Shown here piece after piece: positions 19,001-25,423 of a stretch of 64,000 nucleotides of DNA (the first letter of the stretch is position 1; the number at the start of each line of letters is the position of its first letter). The DNA lies in NCBI GenBank assembly GCA_016716715.1, contig JADJVE010000019.1:62001-126000 (forward strand), given 5' to 3'. Position numbers and translations under genes: made by a program. Under the pieces are notes generated by a model. It did not search any database. It saw nothing but the letters and a program-made list of their open reading frames with translations, and had not been told where the DNA came from. Source of the DNA: Acidobacteriota bacterium. Its GTDB lineage: Bacteria > Acidobacteriota > Thermoanaerobaculia > UBA5066.

Positions 19001-19189
19001 GACTCGGCGACGAACTTCTTCTTCGAGCGCCTGCCCGTCGGCGAGTACACGTTCAAGTACCGCCTGCGCGCGAACATGGCCGGAACGTTCCGGGTCGGGC
19101 CCGCGACGGTCCAGTCCATGTACGCGCCCGAATTCAACGCCTACTCGGCGGGCACGGTCCTCAAGGTGGCGGGAGGATCGCCTCCATGA
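13091..19189 (+). CDS. Bacterial alpha-2-macroglobulin with thioester motif
   Basis: A giant 2,032-residue secreted protein that traps proteases by a conformational change and a covalent thioester. Layout: an N-terminal signal or anchor helix (RRIALFAAAALFAAGSARMA), a helical region (about 40-380), macroglobulin strands including the MG2 motif YTDRSIYRP (about residue 592), the MG7/bait-region area (1,000-1,250, rich in Lys, Glu and Ala), the A2M core (VRPYVPRFLREGD, about 1,325), and the thioester loop YECTEQT with Cys at residue 1,495. The CxEQ motif is intact, so this is a reactive member. There is no lipobox, and the usual neighbour, penicillin-binding protein 1C, is absent. Two copies of the dispersed motif lie inside at 15561-15722. 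Confidence 0.9.
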   Translation: MKNARRIALFAAAALFAAGSARMALTFAGARVTGPATWKDVDRLVSEQKFEEAAAAAGKIREAARAAGDETDEAKALVREVQLRTALHGYETSVRFLKDQPWPKGLLQRTTLRLFYAQSLVTYAQAYGWEIGKREKVSSTGAVDLKAWTRDEIQAEAVRAYVEVWKDREALGRVPVNAVADFVEPNNYPKEIRGTLRDAASYLFAALLADTSGWRPEQSNGVFSLDARLLIAGDAGVSRLVKLDDPAVHPLLKLGAVLDDLEAWHARAGEKEAALEARLERLRQLDAALTDAGDRAAIRKDLASKLPAYAAVPWFSMGKAQLADFTRAEEKPGNLVRARALALEAIAAWPKSLGADRARSIVGQIEAPDWSMAAMAADGPGRRSIEVTHRNLPVLFFRAYAVDLEARIGRAKDYNLMPQGPEVDALVAREKPVASFESALPATTDFKSHRTFVTPPALGRGLHVVVASADPGFAPDKGPLRAVGMIETDLVLTVRQTDTNAVEARVLTGTTGRPAAGATVSLYLYDWQKGHRRIAEATAGREGLAVFEPTPERSGKPLFLFARRGEDVALDAASFSMWARGQSGETSSALVYTDRSIYRPLQKVLWKAILYRGRPDQARFQVAPASTVSITLVDANGQAVESKAVTTNAYGSAAGEFALPAGRALGAWSVRCDWGGAASIRVEEYKRPTFEATLEEAKDALRLNRPATFRGEARYYFGLPVASGNVAWRVTRETEYPWWWWWGWMGRGRSAGAETVATGNAALGADGRFAVTFTPKADERQSKEITYRYRVSADVTDEGGETRSADRSFRLGFVSVKARVEREKNFFLESKKGEGAAKIVRTDLDGAPRPGKGTWRLLRLVSPEKPVLPAELPSKKSENAVALGEKAAAGGVSTPGDLLRPRWATSYSVDEWLHSWKDGAEQSSGDLTHDAKGEAKVDLPALSEGAYRLRYSTVDDFGAKYETAQDFLVAGGKSAPALPVVLLAESSSVRVGGVARFLVASGLRDQTLFLDVARAGRLIERRILKAGSDAVLIERAITEEDRGGLGVTLTAVRDHQFLQQTQSVFVPWEDRELKVSFATFRDRLRPGQTETWRVTVKGATPAHPLKETAELLAYMYDRSLDSFVPHRPVSPLALLPNRATPLVVRATLGPAPQLWLTSSGFPSPPSGPYLVGDRLKFESGYGIGGPGVRSRGMGGAYNQVRPASAPMAMKSAMAREEGAANAVAEGKLADSKNGRDEEVDSLSKKKDGDKARADAAGEGTGLRSNFSETAFWQPQLLTGPDGSASIEFTVPDSVTSWKVFVHAVTKDLRGGSVDAETKTVKDLMVRPYVPRFLREGDKAEIKVVVNNASGKPLSGTLAFEITDPATGKSLLAAFGLEGGASKAFTAPAGGGTNLTFPVTAPKGLTTVAFKAVATAGDLSDGEVRPVPVLPGRMHLVQSRFVTLKNKDKKTLRFDDLAKNDDPSLVNEQMVVTVDAQLFYTVLQALPYLVNYPYECTEQTLNRFLSTGIVSSVYKDYPAVAKMAAEMSKRTTPLESWDAADPNRKMALEETPWLVTAKGGRTDLDTINVLDPRVAQANRESSLARLRKAQTSIGAFPWFPGGPPSPYMTLYILHGFAKALEFGVDVPKDVTQRAWGYVAQHYRSEWRACMADNRCWEYITLLNYVLSTYPDVSWSGGAFTDAERKEMLDFSFKHWRHHAPYLKGYLSLTLKRMGRPADAKLVWDSVMDSAKSNEEQGTFWAPEDRSWLWYNDTIETHAFALRTVLELDPTSAKKDGLVQWLLINKKLNQWKSTRATAEVIYSLVHYLKKEGALGVPEDATVTVGVQKVTFAFDPEKYTGKNNRIVIPGEKVDPKTTSTVVVEKEGKGFVFASAAWHFSTEKLPAEDRGDFFQVSRKFFRRENTGKEFTLTPLAEGAVIRPGDQIEVQISLRTKHDAEYVHLRDPRAAGLEPENVLSKWKWDLGIAWYEETRDSATNFFFERLPVGEYTFKYRLRANMAGTFRVGPATVQSMYAPEFNAYSAGTVLKVAGGSPP
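15561..15722. repeat. Inverted pair of dispersed AT-rich motifs inside the macroglobulin gene
   Basis: A plus copy (15561-15590, containing AATTTCTTCTTAGAAAGTAA) and a minus copy (15702-15722, which reads GGATTTCTTTGAAGGTAATT on the other strand) face each other across 110 bases of ordinary GC-rich coding sequence. Both are translated in frame (EKNFFLESKK and LPSKKSE) and use rare codons such as TTA and AGA. Confidence 0.6.
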
Positions 19190-19646
19190 ACCGGGTGCCC
19201 TCGATGGGGTGGTCGTTGTACGGAGGGATGTCCGTGAAGCCCAGCGAAAGGTATAGAGCCTGGGCGGCCGTCATCGAAGGCAGAGTATCGAGGCGGACGG
19301 CGCGATAGCCGATCGCGCGGGCCTCGGCCATCAGGGCCTCGACGAGCCGCCGGCCGAGGCCCGTCCCGCGAAAGGCGGGCTTCACCCAGAGCCTCTTCAT
19401 TTCGCAGATCTCTTTTCCGATGTTCCTCAGAGCGATGCAGCCTGCCGGTTCGTCGCCCGCGAACGCGAGCAGGAGCCGGCCATCCGGAGGCGCGTACGCG
19501 CCCGGCAGGCCCGCCAGCTCCTCGTCGAAGTTCTGGAAGCAGAGCGAGAACCCGAGCGACTTCTGGTACTCCTCGAAGAGAGCGCGCGCCGTTGCGACGT
19601 CGGCTGCGCCGTCAGCGATTCTGATGAGAGTGGGCACGGTGTTCAT
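19161..19646 (-). CDS. GNAT-family N-acetyltransferase
   Basis: A 161-residue acetyltransferase with the full GNAT core: EYQKSLGFSL at the front, GCIALRNIG, the acetyl-CoA-binding loop VKPAFRGTGLGRRLVEALM (R-x-x-G-x-G) and LYLSLGFTDIPPYNDHPIEG. The last two are typical of small-molecule or amino-acid acetylating members. The substrate is unknown. ATG at 19646 follows a strong GAGAGGAAAAGAG site and overlaps the end of the 73-residue protein by 35 bases, so it is the last gene of the DUF692 operon. Its 3' end overlaps the macroglobulin gene by 29 bases. Confidence 0.85.
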   Translation of the reverse strand: MNTVPTLIRIADGAADVATARALFEEYQKSLGFSLCFQNFDEELAGLPGAYAPPDGRLLLAFAGDEPAGCIALRNIGKEICEMKRLWVKPAFRGTGLGRRLVEALMAEARAIGYRAVRLDTLPSMTAAQALYLSLGFTDIPPYNDHPIEGTRFMEAILPPP

Positions 19647-19833
19647 CTCTTTTCCTCTCGAAGCTCTGCACGGCCAGCGCAAGACCGTCCCGGTCGATCG
19701 CCTCGAGGGCGTCGATCTCGGCTGCAGCAAGGCCCGCGGCGGCGGCGCGGCCGCGCGGATCCGCGAGGAAGAGCGCACGCTCGGCCTCGTTCGTGTAGAG
19801 GCGGGCAAGGTAGCCCTCGAAGCCGGGGCTCAC
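19612..19833 (-). CDS. Small DUF692-linked protein
   Basis: A 73-residue protein: GYLARLYTNEAERALFLADP, a Gly/Ala helix (GLAAAEIDALEAIDRDGL) and a basic end, SFERKRDEHRAHSH. The pattern of ARLYT, FLADP and a following IDRDGL helix resembles small proteins often encoded directly after DUF692 genes and faintly recalls LigA-type subunits; I cannot name the family with certainty. It lacks Cys, so it is unlikely to be the modified substrate and could be a recognition or scaffold partner. It overlaps the DUF692 stop by four bases (ATGA) and the next gene by 35 bases, which indicates tight translational coupling. Confidence 0.65.
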   Translation of the reverse strand: MSPGFEGYLARLYTNEAERALFLADPRGRAAAAGLAAAEIDALEAIDRDGLALAVQSFERKRDEHRAHSHQNR

Positions 19834-20699
19834 GCGGCGGCCTCCGCTCGGCGAGCCCGGCCCTTTGCGAGTGAGGTTCTCGCTCGGGCGAGCTCGTCGA
19901 GGATTTCTTTGAAAGGGGGAAAGGCTCCGTCGCGCTCGAGGATCACCGTGAGTGGCTGCGGCGCCAGCTCGCCGACCCTCTCGAGGAGATCGAAGACCGC
20001 GTCGGGGGTCGCGTGGAGGTGATCGTCGAGGATCCTGCTCACACCCGCCCTGCCCGGCACCCCGATGCGCCGCCCGCCAGCGAGATGAACGGCCCTCACC
20101 CGGTTGCTCGGGACCACTCGAAGAAATCTCTCTTCCTCTTCCTCTCCTCCGAACCCAAAGTTCTTCGCGTTCGCGTGGAGGTTGTGCAGGTCGAGGAGGA
20201 GATCCGTGTCGCAGGCCTCGAGGACCTCCGCGACGAACGTTGCTTCGTCGCGGTCGCTGCCGGGCGGGTCGATCAGCGTCGCGACGTTCTCGAGGAGCGG
20301 CGCGCTGCCGACGACGGCGCGGGCGCGCGCGACGTTGCGCCCCGTCCCCTCGATCGTGGCCGCGCAGCGCGGCGGGGCCGCGAGGTGGCCGATCTCGATT
20401 CCGCCGCCGCGCACGAACGCGAGGTGCTCCGACCAGAACACGGGCTGTGCGAGGTCGAAAACGCGCGCGAACGCGTCGAGGCGCCTCGGGTCGACGGGCG
20501 CCGAGGAGGCGAGGCCGAGCGACACGCCGTGAAGGACGACCGGCACGTACGCGCCGAGCGTCCGGAGGGCGCGGACCTCGCGCGCCGGGCTCTTCATCCA
20601 GTCTTCGGCGATCACCTCGACGACGTCCAGCCGGTCCGCCGCCGCGAGGATGCGGTCGGCGATCGCGGGCCGCCAGCCGAGCCCGACGCGGTCCTTCAC
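19830..20699 (-). CDS. DUF692 multinuclear non-heme iron oxidase (MNIO)
   Basis: A 289-residue TIM-barrel enzyme of the DUF692/UPF0276 family, related to MbnB, TglH and ChrH. Those enzymes bind two or three irons and oxidise cysteine or other residues of peptides. Ligand motifs are all present: VEVIAEDW (about residue 32), LHGVSLGLASS (about 56), SEHLAF (about 90), LENVATL (about 136), LLLDLHNLHANAKNFG (about 167-182), AVHLAGG (about 206), DDHLHATP (about 224) and ILERDG (about 252). The substrate is likely encoded nearby: the gene lies one base after a membrane protein with a Cys/Gly-rich tail and overlaps a 73-residue protein. Two dispersed motifs (19901-20145) fall inside. Confidence 0.9.
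   Translation of the reverse strand: MKDRVGLGWRPAIADRILAAADRLDVVEVIAEDWMKSPAREVRALRTLGAYVPVVLHGVSLGLASSAPVDPRRLDAFARVFDLAQPVFWSEHLAFVRGGGIEIGHLAAPPRCAATIEGTGRNVARARAVVGSAPLLENVATLIDPPGSDRDEATFVAEVLEACDTDLLLDLHNLHANAKNFGFGGEEEEERFLRVVPSNRVRAVHLAGGRRIGVPGRAGVSRILDDHLHATPDAVFDLLERVGELAPQPLTVILERDGAFPPFKEILDELARARTSLAKGRARRAEAAA
19901..20145. repeat. Inverted pair of dispersed AT-rich motifs inside the DUF692 gene
   Basis: A plus copy (19901-19925, GGATTTCTTTGAAAGGGGGA) and a minus copy (20114-20145, with GAGAGATTTCTTCGAGTGG on the opposite strand) lie about 190 bases apart. Both are within codons for ordinary conserved-looking protein (FKEILDE and RFLRVVP), so they were not simply inserted. Confidence 0.55.
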
Positions 20700-20700
20700 G

Positions 20701-21567
20701 TCAGCCCCCGCACCCGCCGCAGCCGCCGCCGCACCCGCCGCCTCCGCACGACGAGCCGCACGAGGATCCGCAGGACGAGCCTGAGATGCCGCCGTCCGAA
20801 GACGAGGCCTTCGGGTACAGCTTCTTCAGGTACCCGAAGTCGCCCGCCGGGAGGAGACCGACGCCGAACACCGCGGCGAGGAGTGCGACCTCGGCGCTCG
20901 CGGCGTGCGCACGAAGGGACGGCGCGCGGTGCCGGAGGCCGGAGAAGAGCGTCCTCAGGTCCGCGACGAGGCGGTCGCCCCTCGCCGTTCGGCGGGGGAA
21001 GGCGGCGACGACGAGCGCGAAGGCCGCGAGGAGCGACAGGATGATCAGAAAACCGACGTTTCGCCGCCCGCGCGAGATCGCCTGCGCCCAGCGCACGCCG
21101 GAGACTCCCCAGAGAACGACGAGCCCGACGACGAACGCGCGGATCCGGGCCGCGTTCTCTCCGGGGCCCGGCAGGAGGCGGAGGTCCTCGAGGGAGGTCC
21201 GGATCGGCTCGGTGGCCGCGCCGAGCGCGCGGTCCGTGAACACCGAGGCCGCCTCGCCGAAGGAGCGGAACTTCTCGAGCAGAGCCGTCTCGAGCGGATT
21301 CTTCGCCCGCGCGTCCTTTTTCGTCTGCAACGTCGTGCCGTCGGGGACGAGGAGGCCGCGGTCGACGAGCGTGACGCTCGCGACGCGGAGGGCTTCGTTC
21401 GGGCCGCCCCGAAGGTACGCGATCAGGTACGGGTCCGTGAGCGAGACGTGTGCGGGCCCCTCATCCTCGGAGCTCTTCCTCAGGTGCGCGACGACGAAGA
21501 CAGTCGCTGCCGCGAGTGCGGCGTAGAACAGCAGGAACTGCGGGCCGGCGAGGTCGAACGGGTTCAT
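20701..21567 (-). CDS. TIGR04222-like membrane protein with Cys/Gly-rich C-terminal tail
   Basis: A 288-residue protein: an N-terminal helix (FLLFYAALAAATVFVVAHL), a cytosolic domain (about 30-135) with LTDPYLIAYLRGGPNEALRV and LVDRGLL, two further membrane segments (about 138-155 and 168-185), and a third near 235-250 (VALLAAVFGVGLLPAGD). The last 30 residues are Ser/Gly/Cys only, in the pattern GSSCGSSCGSSC followed by GGGGCGGGCGGCGG. The layout matches the TIGR04222 domain family as I recall it, many of which end in such tails. The DUF692 oxidase gene begins one base after its stop, so the tail is an obvious candidate substrate. ATG at 21567 overlaps the preceding gene by four bases. A role in metal handling is inference. 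Confidence 0.75.
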   Translation of the reverse strand: MNPFDLAGPQFLLFYAALAAATVFVVAHLRKSSEDEGPAHVSLTDPYLIAYLRGGPNEALRVASVTLVDRGLLVPDGTTLQTKKDARAKNPLETALLEKFRSFGEAASVFTDRALGAATEPIRTSLEDLRLLPGPGENAARIRAFVVGLVVLWGVSGVRWAQAISRGRRNVGFLIILSLLAAFALVVAAFPRRTARGDRLVADLRTLFSGLRHRAPSLRAHAASAEVALLAAVFGVGLLPAGDFGYLKKLYPKASSSDGGISGSSCGSSCGSSCGGGGCGGGCGGCGG

Positions 21568-22286
21568 GGCATCCGCCGGGCGCGCTCGCGCAGAAGAGCG
21601 GCGAGCGCCGGGAGCCGGGAGAGGATGCGCGCCGCCTCGCCCGGGGCGAGGGGGCGCCGCTCGCGCACGGCGGAGAGGCTCTCGACGAGCGCGGGCCATC
21701 CGTCGCCGGGCAGGGCGGAGGCAACCTGGCGCAATGCCTCTTTCGGCGAGGGAACGGGTTGGCCTTCGAGCGACAGGAGAGACGCGGCGGCGGCGCGGAG
21801 CGGGCCCGTGAAGTTCGCGACCGAGCGCCCGGCCTCGTCGTCGCTCCCGCCGTGCAGAGCCCAGGCTTCGCGGAGGCGCAGCACGAGGTTCAGGAGCGAC
21901 TGCGAAAGGCGCCGGCGCAACGCATCCTCCGGGATTCTCAGAGCCGCAAAGGGGTCGCTGCCGAAGAGGACGCGGCGGCGCCGCGCGATGTCCGCGAACT
22001 TGACCGCGAAGGCTTCGGCGGCCTCGGCGATCTCACTCTCCAGGAGAAACATGACCTCGAGCCGGGCCGCCGCCTGCGCGAGACGCAAGGCGCCGCGCAT
22101 GTCCTCGACGCCTTTCTCCGGAAGCGCCTTCAGGACGAGCACCAGGTTGACGTCCGATTCGGGCCGGAGCGCTCCCTCCGCCGCGCTGCCGAAGAGGACG
22201 GCCGAGGACAGATCGCCGCCGAGGCTCGTGCGGGCGGCAGCGAGAAACGCGTCGAGGGCGCGGGCGGTCGGCTCGGGCAGTTCCAT
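21564..22286 (-). CDS. Nucleotidyltransferase-domain protein with altered acidic motif
   Basis: A 240-residue protein. The first 100 residues carry an MNT-type nucleotidyltransferase domain with VLFGSAAEGALRPESDVN; the family pattern is GS-x10-D-x-D, and here the second Asp is Asn, which may weaken metal binding. The rest is helical, ending in Arg-rich LLRERARRMP. Such proteins can modify partner proteins or tRNA, but no target can be inferred. The start ATG at 22286 lies 24 bases after the DUF885 stop, and its own stop overlaps the start of the Cys-tailed protein (ATGA). It is thus the first tightly linked member of the DUF692 operon, perhaps by chance. Confidence 0.7.
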   Translation of the reverse strand: MELPEPTARALDAFLAAARTSLGGDLSSAVLFGSAAEGALRPESDVNLVLVLKALPEKGVEDMRGALRLAQAAARLEVMFLLESEIAEAAEAFAVKFADIARRRRVLFGSDPFAALRIPEDALRRRLSQSLLNLVLRLREAWALHGGSDDEAGRSVANFTGPLRAAAASLLSLEGQPVPSPKEALRQVASALPGDGWPALVESLSAVRERRPLAPGEAARILSRLPALAALLRERARRMP

Positions 22287-22309
22287 GGCGAGATCCTCGT
22301 TTTGCCGTG

Positions 22310-24322
22310 TTAAGACGATGTGGAGGTGCGCGAGCGCGCCTTGGCGAGCAGCCGCTCCCGGAAGAGGCCCGGCGGGATCTGGCCCTCGGACAGGAACTCC
22401 TCGTGGAAGCGCTTCTCCGAGAAGCCCGGTCCCTCGATCCGGCGGCACTCCTCGCGCAGCGCGAGGATTTCGGCTTTCCCGAGGTAGTACGTGATGGCCT
22501 GCGTCGGCCACTTGGAGTACCGGAAGGCGGCCTTCTTCATCCCGTCCACGGCGGCGCGCTCGGAGGCGCTCGGGTTCGCCTTCGGGTCGGTCGAGACGGG
22601 GCCCTGCACGAAGCGCACGTTTCGCGCGAGGTACGTCACGGCTTCGTCGAACGTCATGAAGCCGCAGTGAAGACCCGTGTCCACCACGACGCGCGCGTCG
22701 CGCAGGAGCTGGTTCTGGAGCTGGATGAGGCGCTCCTCGGGCGTGTAGAAGCCTTCCGGGAAGCCGTCGCGCGGCTCGCCGATCAGCTGCTCGGTGTAGA
22801 GGGCCCAGCCCTCGGAGGACAGCGCGTCCTCCCACATCGACGCGGAATCCTCGACACCGCCGGGCAGCAGCCAGCGGATCACGGGAATCGACGCCGAGCG
22901 CGCGCGCGTGAACTGGTAGTACCAGTCGTGGCCGGGGAAACCCTCGTGGGCGGCCGTGGACGCGATCGCGGGCCGGTTGTGGTCGCGCAGCGCGGCGAGG
23001 TCGTTCCCCGTCGGCGTGACGTAGAACTGCCCGACGCCGCCCTTCTTGAACTGGGGCGCCGGGTAGTACGCGGCGTCGATCGAGTCGCGCAGGGGCGGCG
23101 GCGTGAAGAGGACGTCCAGCCGGTAGTCGGCCGGCAGGTCGAACATGCCCGTCTTCCGCCCGTACGCCACGAGGCGCTGGCACGTGTCCCGGTAGGACGC
23201 GAGCATCTCCGCGTCGGTCTTCGGGATCTCGTCCTCCAGCTTCGAAACGACGGCGGGCAGGGACGGGTCGGACCAGCCGCGCGAGATCGCGATGCGGCGC
23301 GCGAGAGCCGTCATCTCGGCGAGGGTCGCGGCGACGGCGGTCTTGCCGCGCGCGTGCAGCTCGCGCGGCGTCGCGGAGATTCCCAGGTTGTTCTTCAGCG
23401 CCCAGGTGTATTCGATCTCGCCGGCCGCGTAGCGATCGCGGTCGAAGGCGGGCTTCAGCGTCTTGCCGTCGGGCTGGATGTAGAGGTCGACGAGGCCCTT
23501 TCGGAAGTCGCGAAAGGCGGCGCCGGCGGCTGCGGACGCCGAGAGGAGAGCCGCGCGGCCCGCGTCGTCGAGGGCGGAGCCGGCTTCTTTCGCGCGCTCC
23601 GGGAGCGTCTTCTCGAAGTAGGCAGCCGTCGACGCGGCCGCCTCGACCGACACGGCGATGAGGCGCCGGTCGGGGATCGCGTCGCCGGAGGCGCCGCGCC
23701 GGACGTTCGCGAGAGCCACTTTCAGGTACGCGGGCACGGCGGCGGTGCGAGAGGCGATCGCGGCCCACTCCGCTTTCGTTCCGCGCGCGGAGCCCGCGCC
23801 CGGCTCCATTCCCTGGAGCGTCCACTCGATCCCGCGCAGCGGCTCCTCGAGGAAGACGTCGAGCGCCTTCTCGTGGATCCGGCGTTCGAGGTTGTGGATC
23901 AGGAAGGCGAGCTGGGACTTCATCACGGCCGCGTCGATGCGGTCGGATTCCGGGAGCTTCTTCCGGTCGATCTTCGCGAGGCGCGCTTCGAAACCGCGAA
24001 ACTCGTCGCGCTCGGCGAGGAGCGCGGCGGGGGAGTAGTCGCGCAGCTTTCCGTCCAGCGCGGCGTAGGCCGGGTCGAGTCCGGAGGCGCCGAGGTACGT
24101 CGCGACGACGGGAAAGCGGCTCAGGAATGCACGGACGTAATCCTCTTCGAGCGCCGCGAAGACCGAGGCTTTTTGCTTCGGAGATTTCGGAGAAGAAGAG
24201 GAGGGGGATTTCTGCGAATGCGCGGGCAGGGCCAGCGCGGCGAGTAACGCCAGGGCCGCGACGGTTGCCGGGTGCGCGACGCGGGTGAATGCGGGGATCC
24301 GCCCTCTTACCCTTCTAAGCAA
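22310..24322 (-). CDS. DUF885-family secreted metallopeptidase
   Basis: A 670-residue exported zinc-peptidase-like protein. Signal peptide: VAALALLAALALPAHSQ. The family helices run from EEDYVRAFLSRFPVVATYLG onward, and the active-site motif STAAHEGFPGHDWYYQ (about residue 448) is the HExGH-like zinc site, with a downstream Glu in SSEGWALYTEQLIG (about residue 494). DUF885 proteins are related to M32-like carboxypeptidases and probably cut peptides in the periplasm. No ATG or GTG lies before the signal. TTG at 24322 is chosen because GGAGG sits nine bases upstream, which puts a copy of the dispersed motif (24302-24330) across the start. It is transcribed together with the following operon, though the 24-base gap leaves room for internal control. 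Confidence 0.85.
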   Translation of the reverse strand: MLRRVRGRIPAFTRVAHPATVAALALLAALALPAHSQKSPSSSSPKSPKQKASVFAALEEDYVRAFLSRFPVVATYLGASGLDPAYAALDGKLRDYSPAALLAERDEFRGFEARLAKIDRKKLPESDRIDAAVMKSQLAFLIHNLERRIHEKALDVFLEEPLRGIEWTLQGMEPGAGSARGTKAEWAAIASRTAAVPAYLKVALANVRRGASGDAIPDRRLIAVSVEAAASTAAYFEKTLPERAKEAGSALDDAGRAALLSASAAAGAAFRDFRKGLVDLYIQPDGKTLKPAFDRDRYAAGEIEYTWALKNNLGISATPRELHARGKTAVAATLAEMTALARRIAISRGWSDPSLPAVVSKLEDEIPKTDAEMLASYRDTCQRLVAYGRKTGMFDLPADYRLDVLFTPPPLRDSIDAAYYPAPQFKKGGVGQFYVTPTGNDLAALRDHNRPAIASTAAHEGFPGHDWYYQFTRARSASIPVIRWLLPGGVEDSASMWEDALSSEGWALYTEQLIGEPRDGFPEGFYTPEERLIQLQNQLLRDARVVVDTGLHCGFMTFDEAVTYLARNVRFVQGPVSTDPKANPSASERAAVDGMKKAAFRYSKWPTQAITYYLGKAEILALREECRRIEGPGFSEKRFHEEFLSEGQIPPGLFRERLLAKARSRTSTSS

Positions 24323-24330
24323 TTTCCAGA
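24302..24330 (-). repeat. Dispersed AT-rich motif across the DUF885 start codon
   Basis: On the minus strand this reads AAATTGCTTAGAAGGGTAAG, a close match to the consensus. It supplies the TTG start codon used by the peptidase gene. A weaker relative (GGGGGATTTCTGCGAATG) lies 110 bases away at 24203-24220. Confidence 0.5.
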
Positions 24331-24351
24331 ACCTCCCGTCCTGTCTCTGCG

Positions 24352-25389
24352 CTAGTTGGAACGGGGATTCTCTCTCAACCGCCCGAGGAAGAATGCCAGC
24401 CCAACGGCCCCCGCCGCGAGCGTCGTGAGCAGGTGCAGGAGGCCGCCGAGGACGGCGCCTGTCGCGAGCGGCAGCCCGTCCAGCGCCGCGGCCGCCGCGA
24501 AGCCGGATTCGTACGGGCCGAACGTGCCCGCGGGCGACGGGATCACCGCGGCCGTCGTGATGGACGCGAGGAGCGCGACGGCAAGCGTCGCGGGGTGGAG
24601 GGGCAGGCCGAGGCCCTTCGCGGTCACGAAGAGCGCGGCGAGATGGAGCGCGAGGAATGCGATCGCGGCGAGCGCCGCCCCGAGGTAACGGTTGGGGGCG
24701 CGCCGCGCCACGGCGAGGCCCTCGAGGATCTCCTCGGCGATCGCGCGCCGCTTTCCGCCCTCCGGCAGGCGCGGGGCGAGCCACGCGACGAGGCGGCCGG
24801 AGACGGCGGGCAGAACGAGAAGAAGTCCGGCCCCGCCGACACACACCGCAGCGGCCGCGGCGCCGAGGACGGGCGTGCCACGCGCGACGAGCAGCCACGC
24901 CGCGCCCGCGACACCCGTGAGGAGGAGCGTCGCCGTGTCGAGGAGCTTCACGAGGGCGAAGACCGCCGCCGATCGCGCCCACGTGGTCCCGAGGACGGAG
25001 CGCAGCGCGGCCCATGTCCCGACCTCGCCGGTCCGGAAGGGCATCACCTGCAGGAGAAAAGTCGTCGCCCCCGACACGGACCACGCGCGGCCGAACGGCA
25101 CCTCAGCGCCGCGCGGCAGCAGCAGGTTCAGCCGCAGCGCGCGGGGGGCGAAGGCGAGGACGTTGAGCAGGAACCCGAGCGCGACGAGCCACGGGTTCGC
25201 GGAAGAGAGTCGGGAGAAAAGGTCTGCTGAAGAGCGCGTGAACGCCACGGCGGCCAGCACGAGCAGCGCCGTCAAGAGAAGGAGAGAAAAGAGTTTCTTA
25301 GAAAGGGTAAGAGGGGCGGAGCCGGGGCGCGGCCCCTCCGCGCCCGGTTGCGGCGGCGCGTGTCCCGCGGCGGGCATCCGTACATTCAC
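24352..25389 (-). CDS. UPF0104 / lysylphosphatidylglycerol synthase-like membrane protein
   Basis: A 345-residue polytopic protein with about eight hydrophobic helices, from SKKLFSLLLLTALLVLAAVA to AGAVGLAFFLGRL. The family motifs FRTGEVGTWAALRS and IPSPAGTFGPYE (about residues 120 and 290) are those of the flippase-like part of MprF and its UPF0104 relatives. Those proteins move lipid or glycolipid intermediates across the membrane. No aminoacyltransferase domain is present, so it is not a full MprF. The listed start is GTG at 25389; ATG at 25377 is equally likely, and the Pro/Gly-rich first 30 residues look poorly conserved. The neighbouring glycosyltransferase suggests a shared glycolipid task (inference). 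Confidence 0.75.
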   Translation of the reverse strand: MNVRMPAAGHAPPQPGAEGPRPGSAPLTLSKKLFSLLLLTALLVLAAVAFTRSSADLFSRLSSANPWLVALGFLLNVLAFAPRALRLNLLLPRGAEVPFGRAWSVSGATTFLLQVMPFRTGEVGTWAALRSVLGTTWARSAAVFALVKLLDTATLLLTGVAGAAWLLVARGTPVLGAAAAAVCVGGAGLLLVLPAVSGRLVAWLAPRLPEGGKRRAIAEEILEGLAVARRAPNRYLGAALAAIAFLALHLAALFVTAKGLGLPLHPATLAVALLASITTAAVIPSPAGTFGPYESGFAAAAALDGLPLATGAVLGGLLHLLTTLAAGAVGLAFFLGRLRENPRSN

Positions 25390-25403
25390 CTTCTAAGAAA
25401 TCC
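25289..25403. repeat. Inverted pair of dispersed AT-rich motifs at the UPF0104 gene start
   Basis: A plus copy (25289-25316, GAGTTTCTTAGAAAGGGTAA) and a minus copy (25385-25403, reading GGATTTCTTAGAAGGTGAAT) stand about 70 bases apart. The first is inside the gene and encodes the start of its first helix. The second covers the upstream region and could act as its ribosome-binding site (AGAAGG). Confidence 0.6.
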
Positions 25404-25423
25404 GAATCCGAAATCCGAAATAT

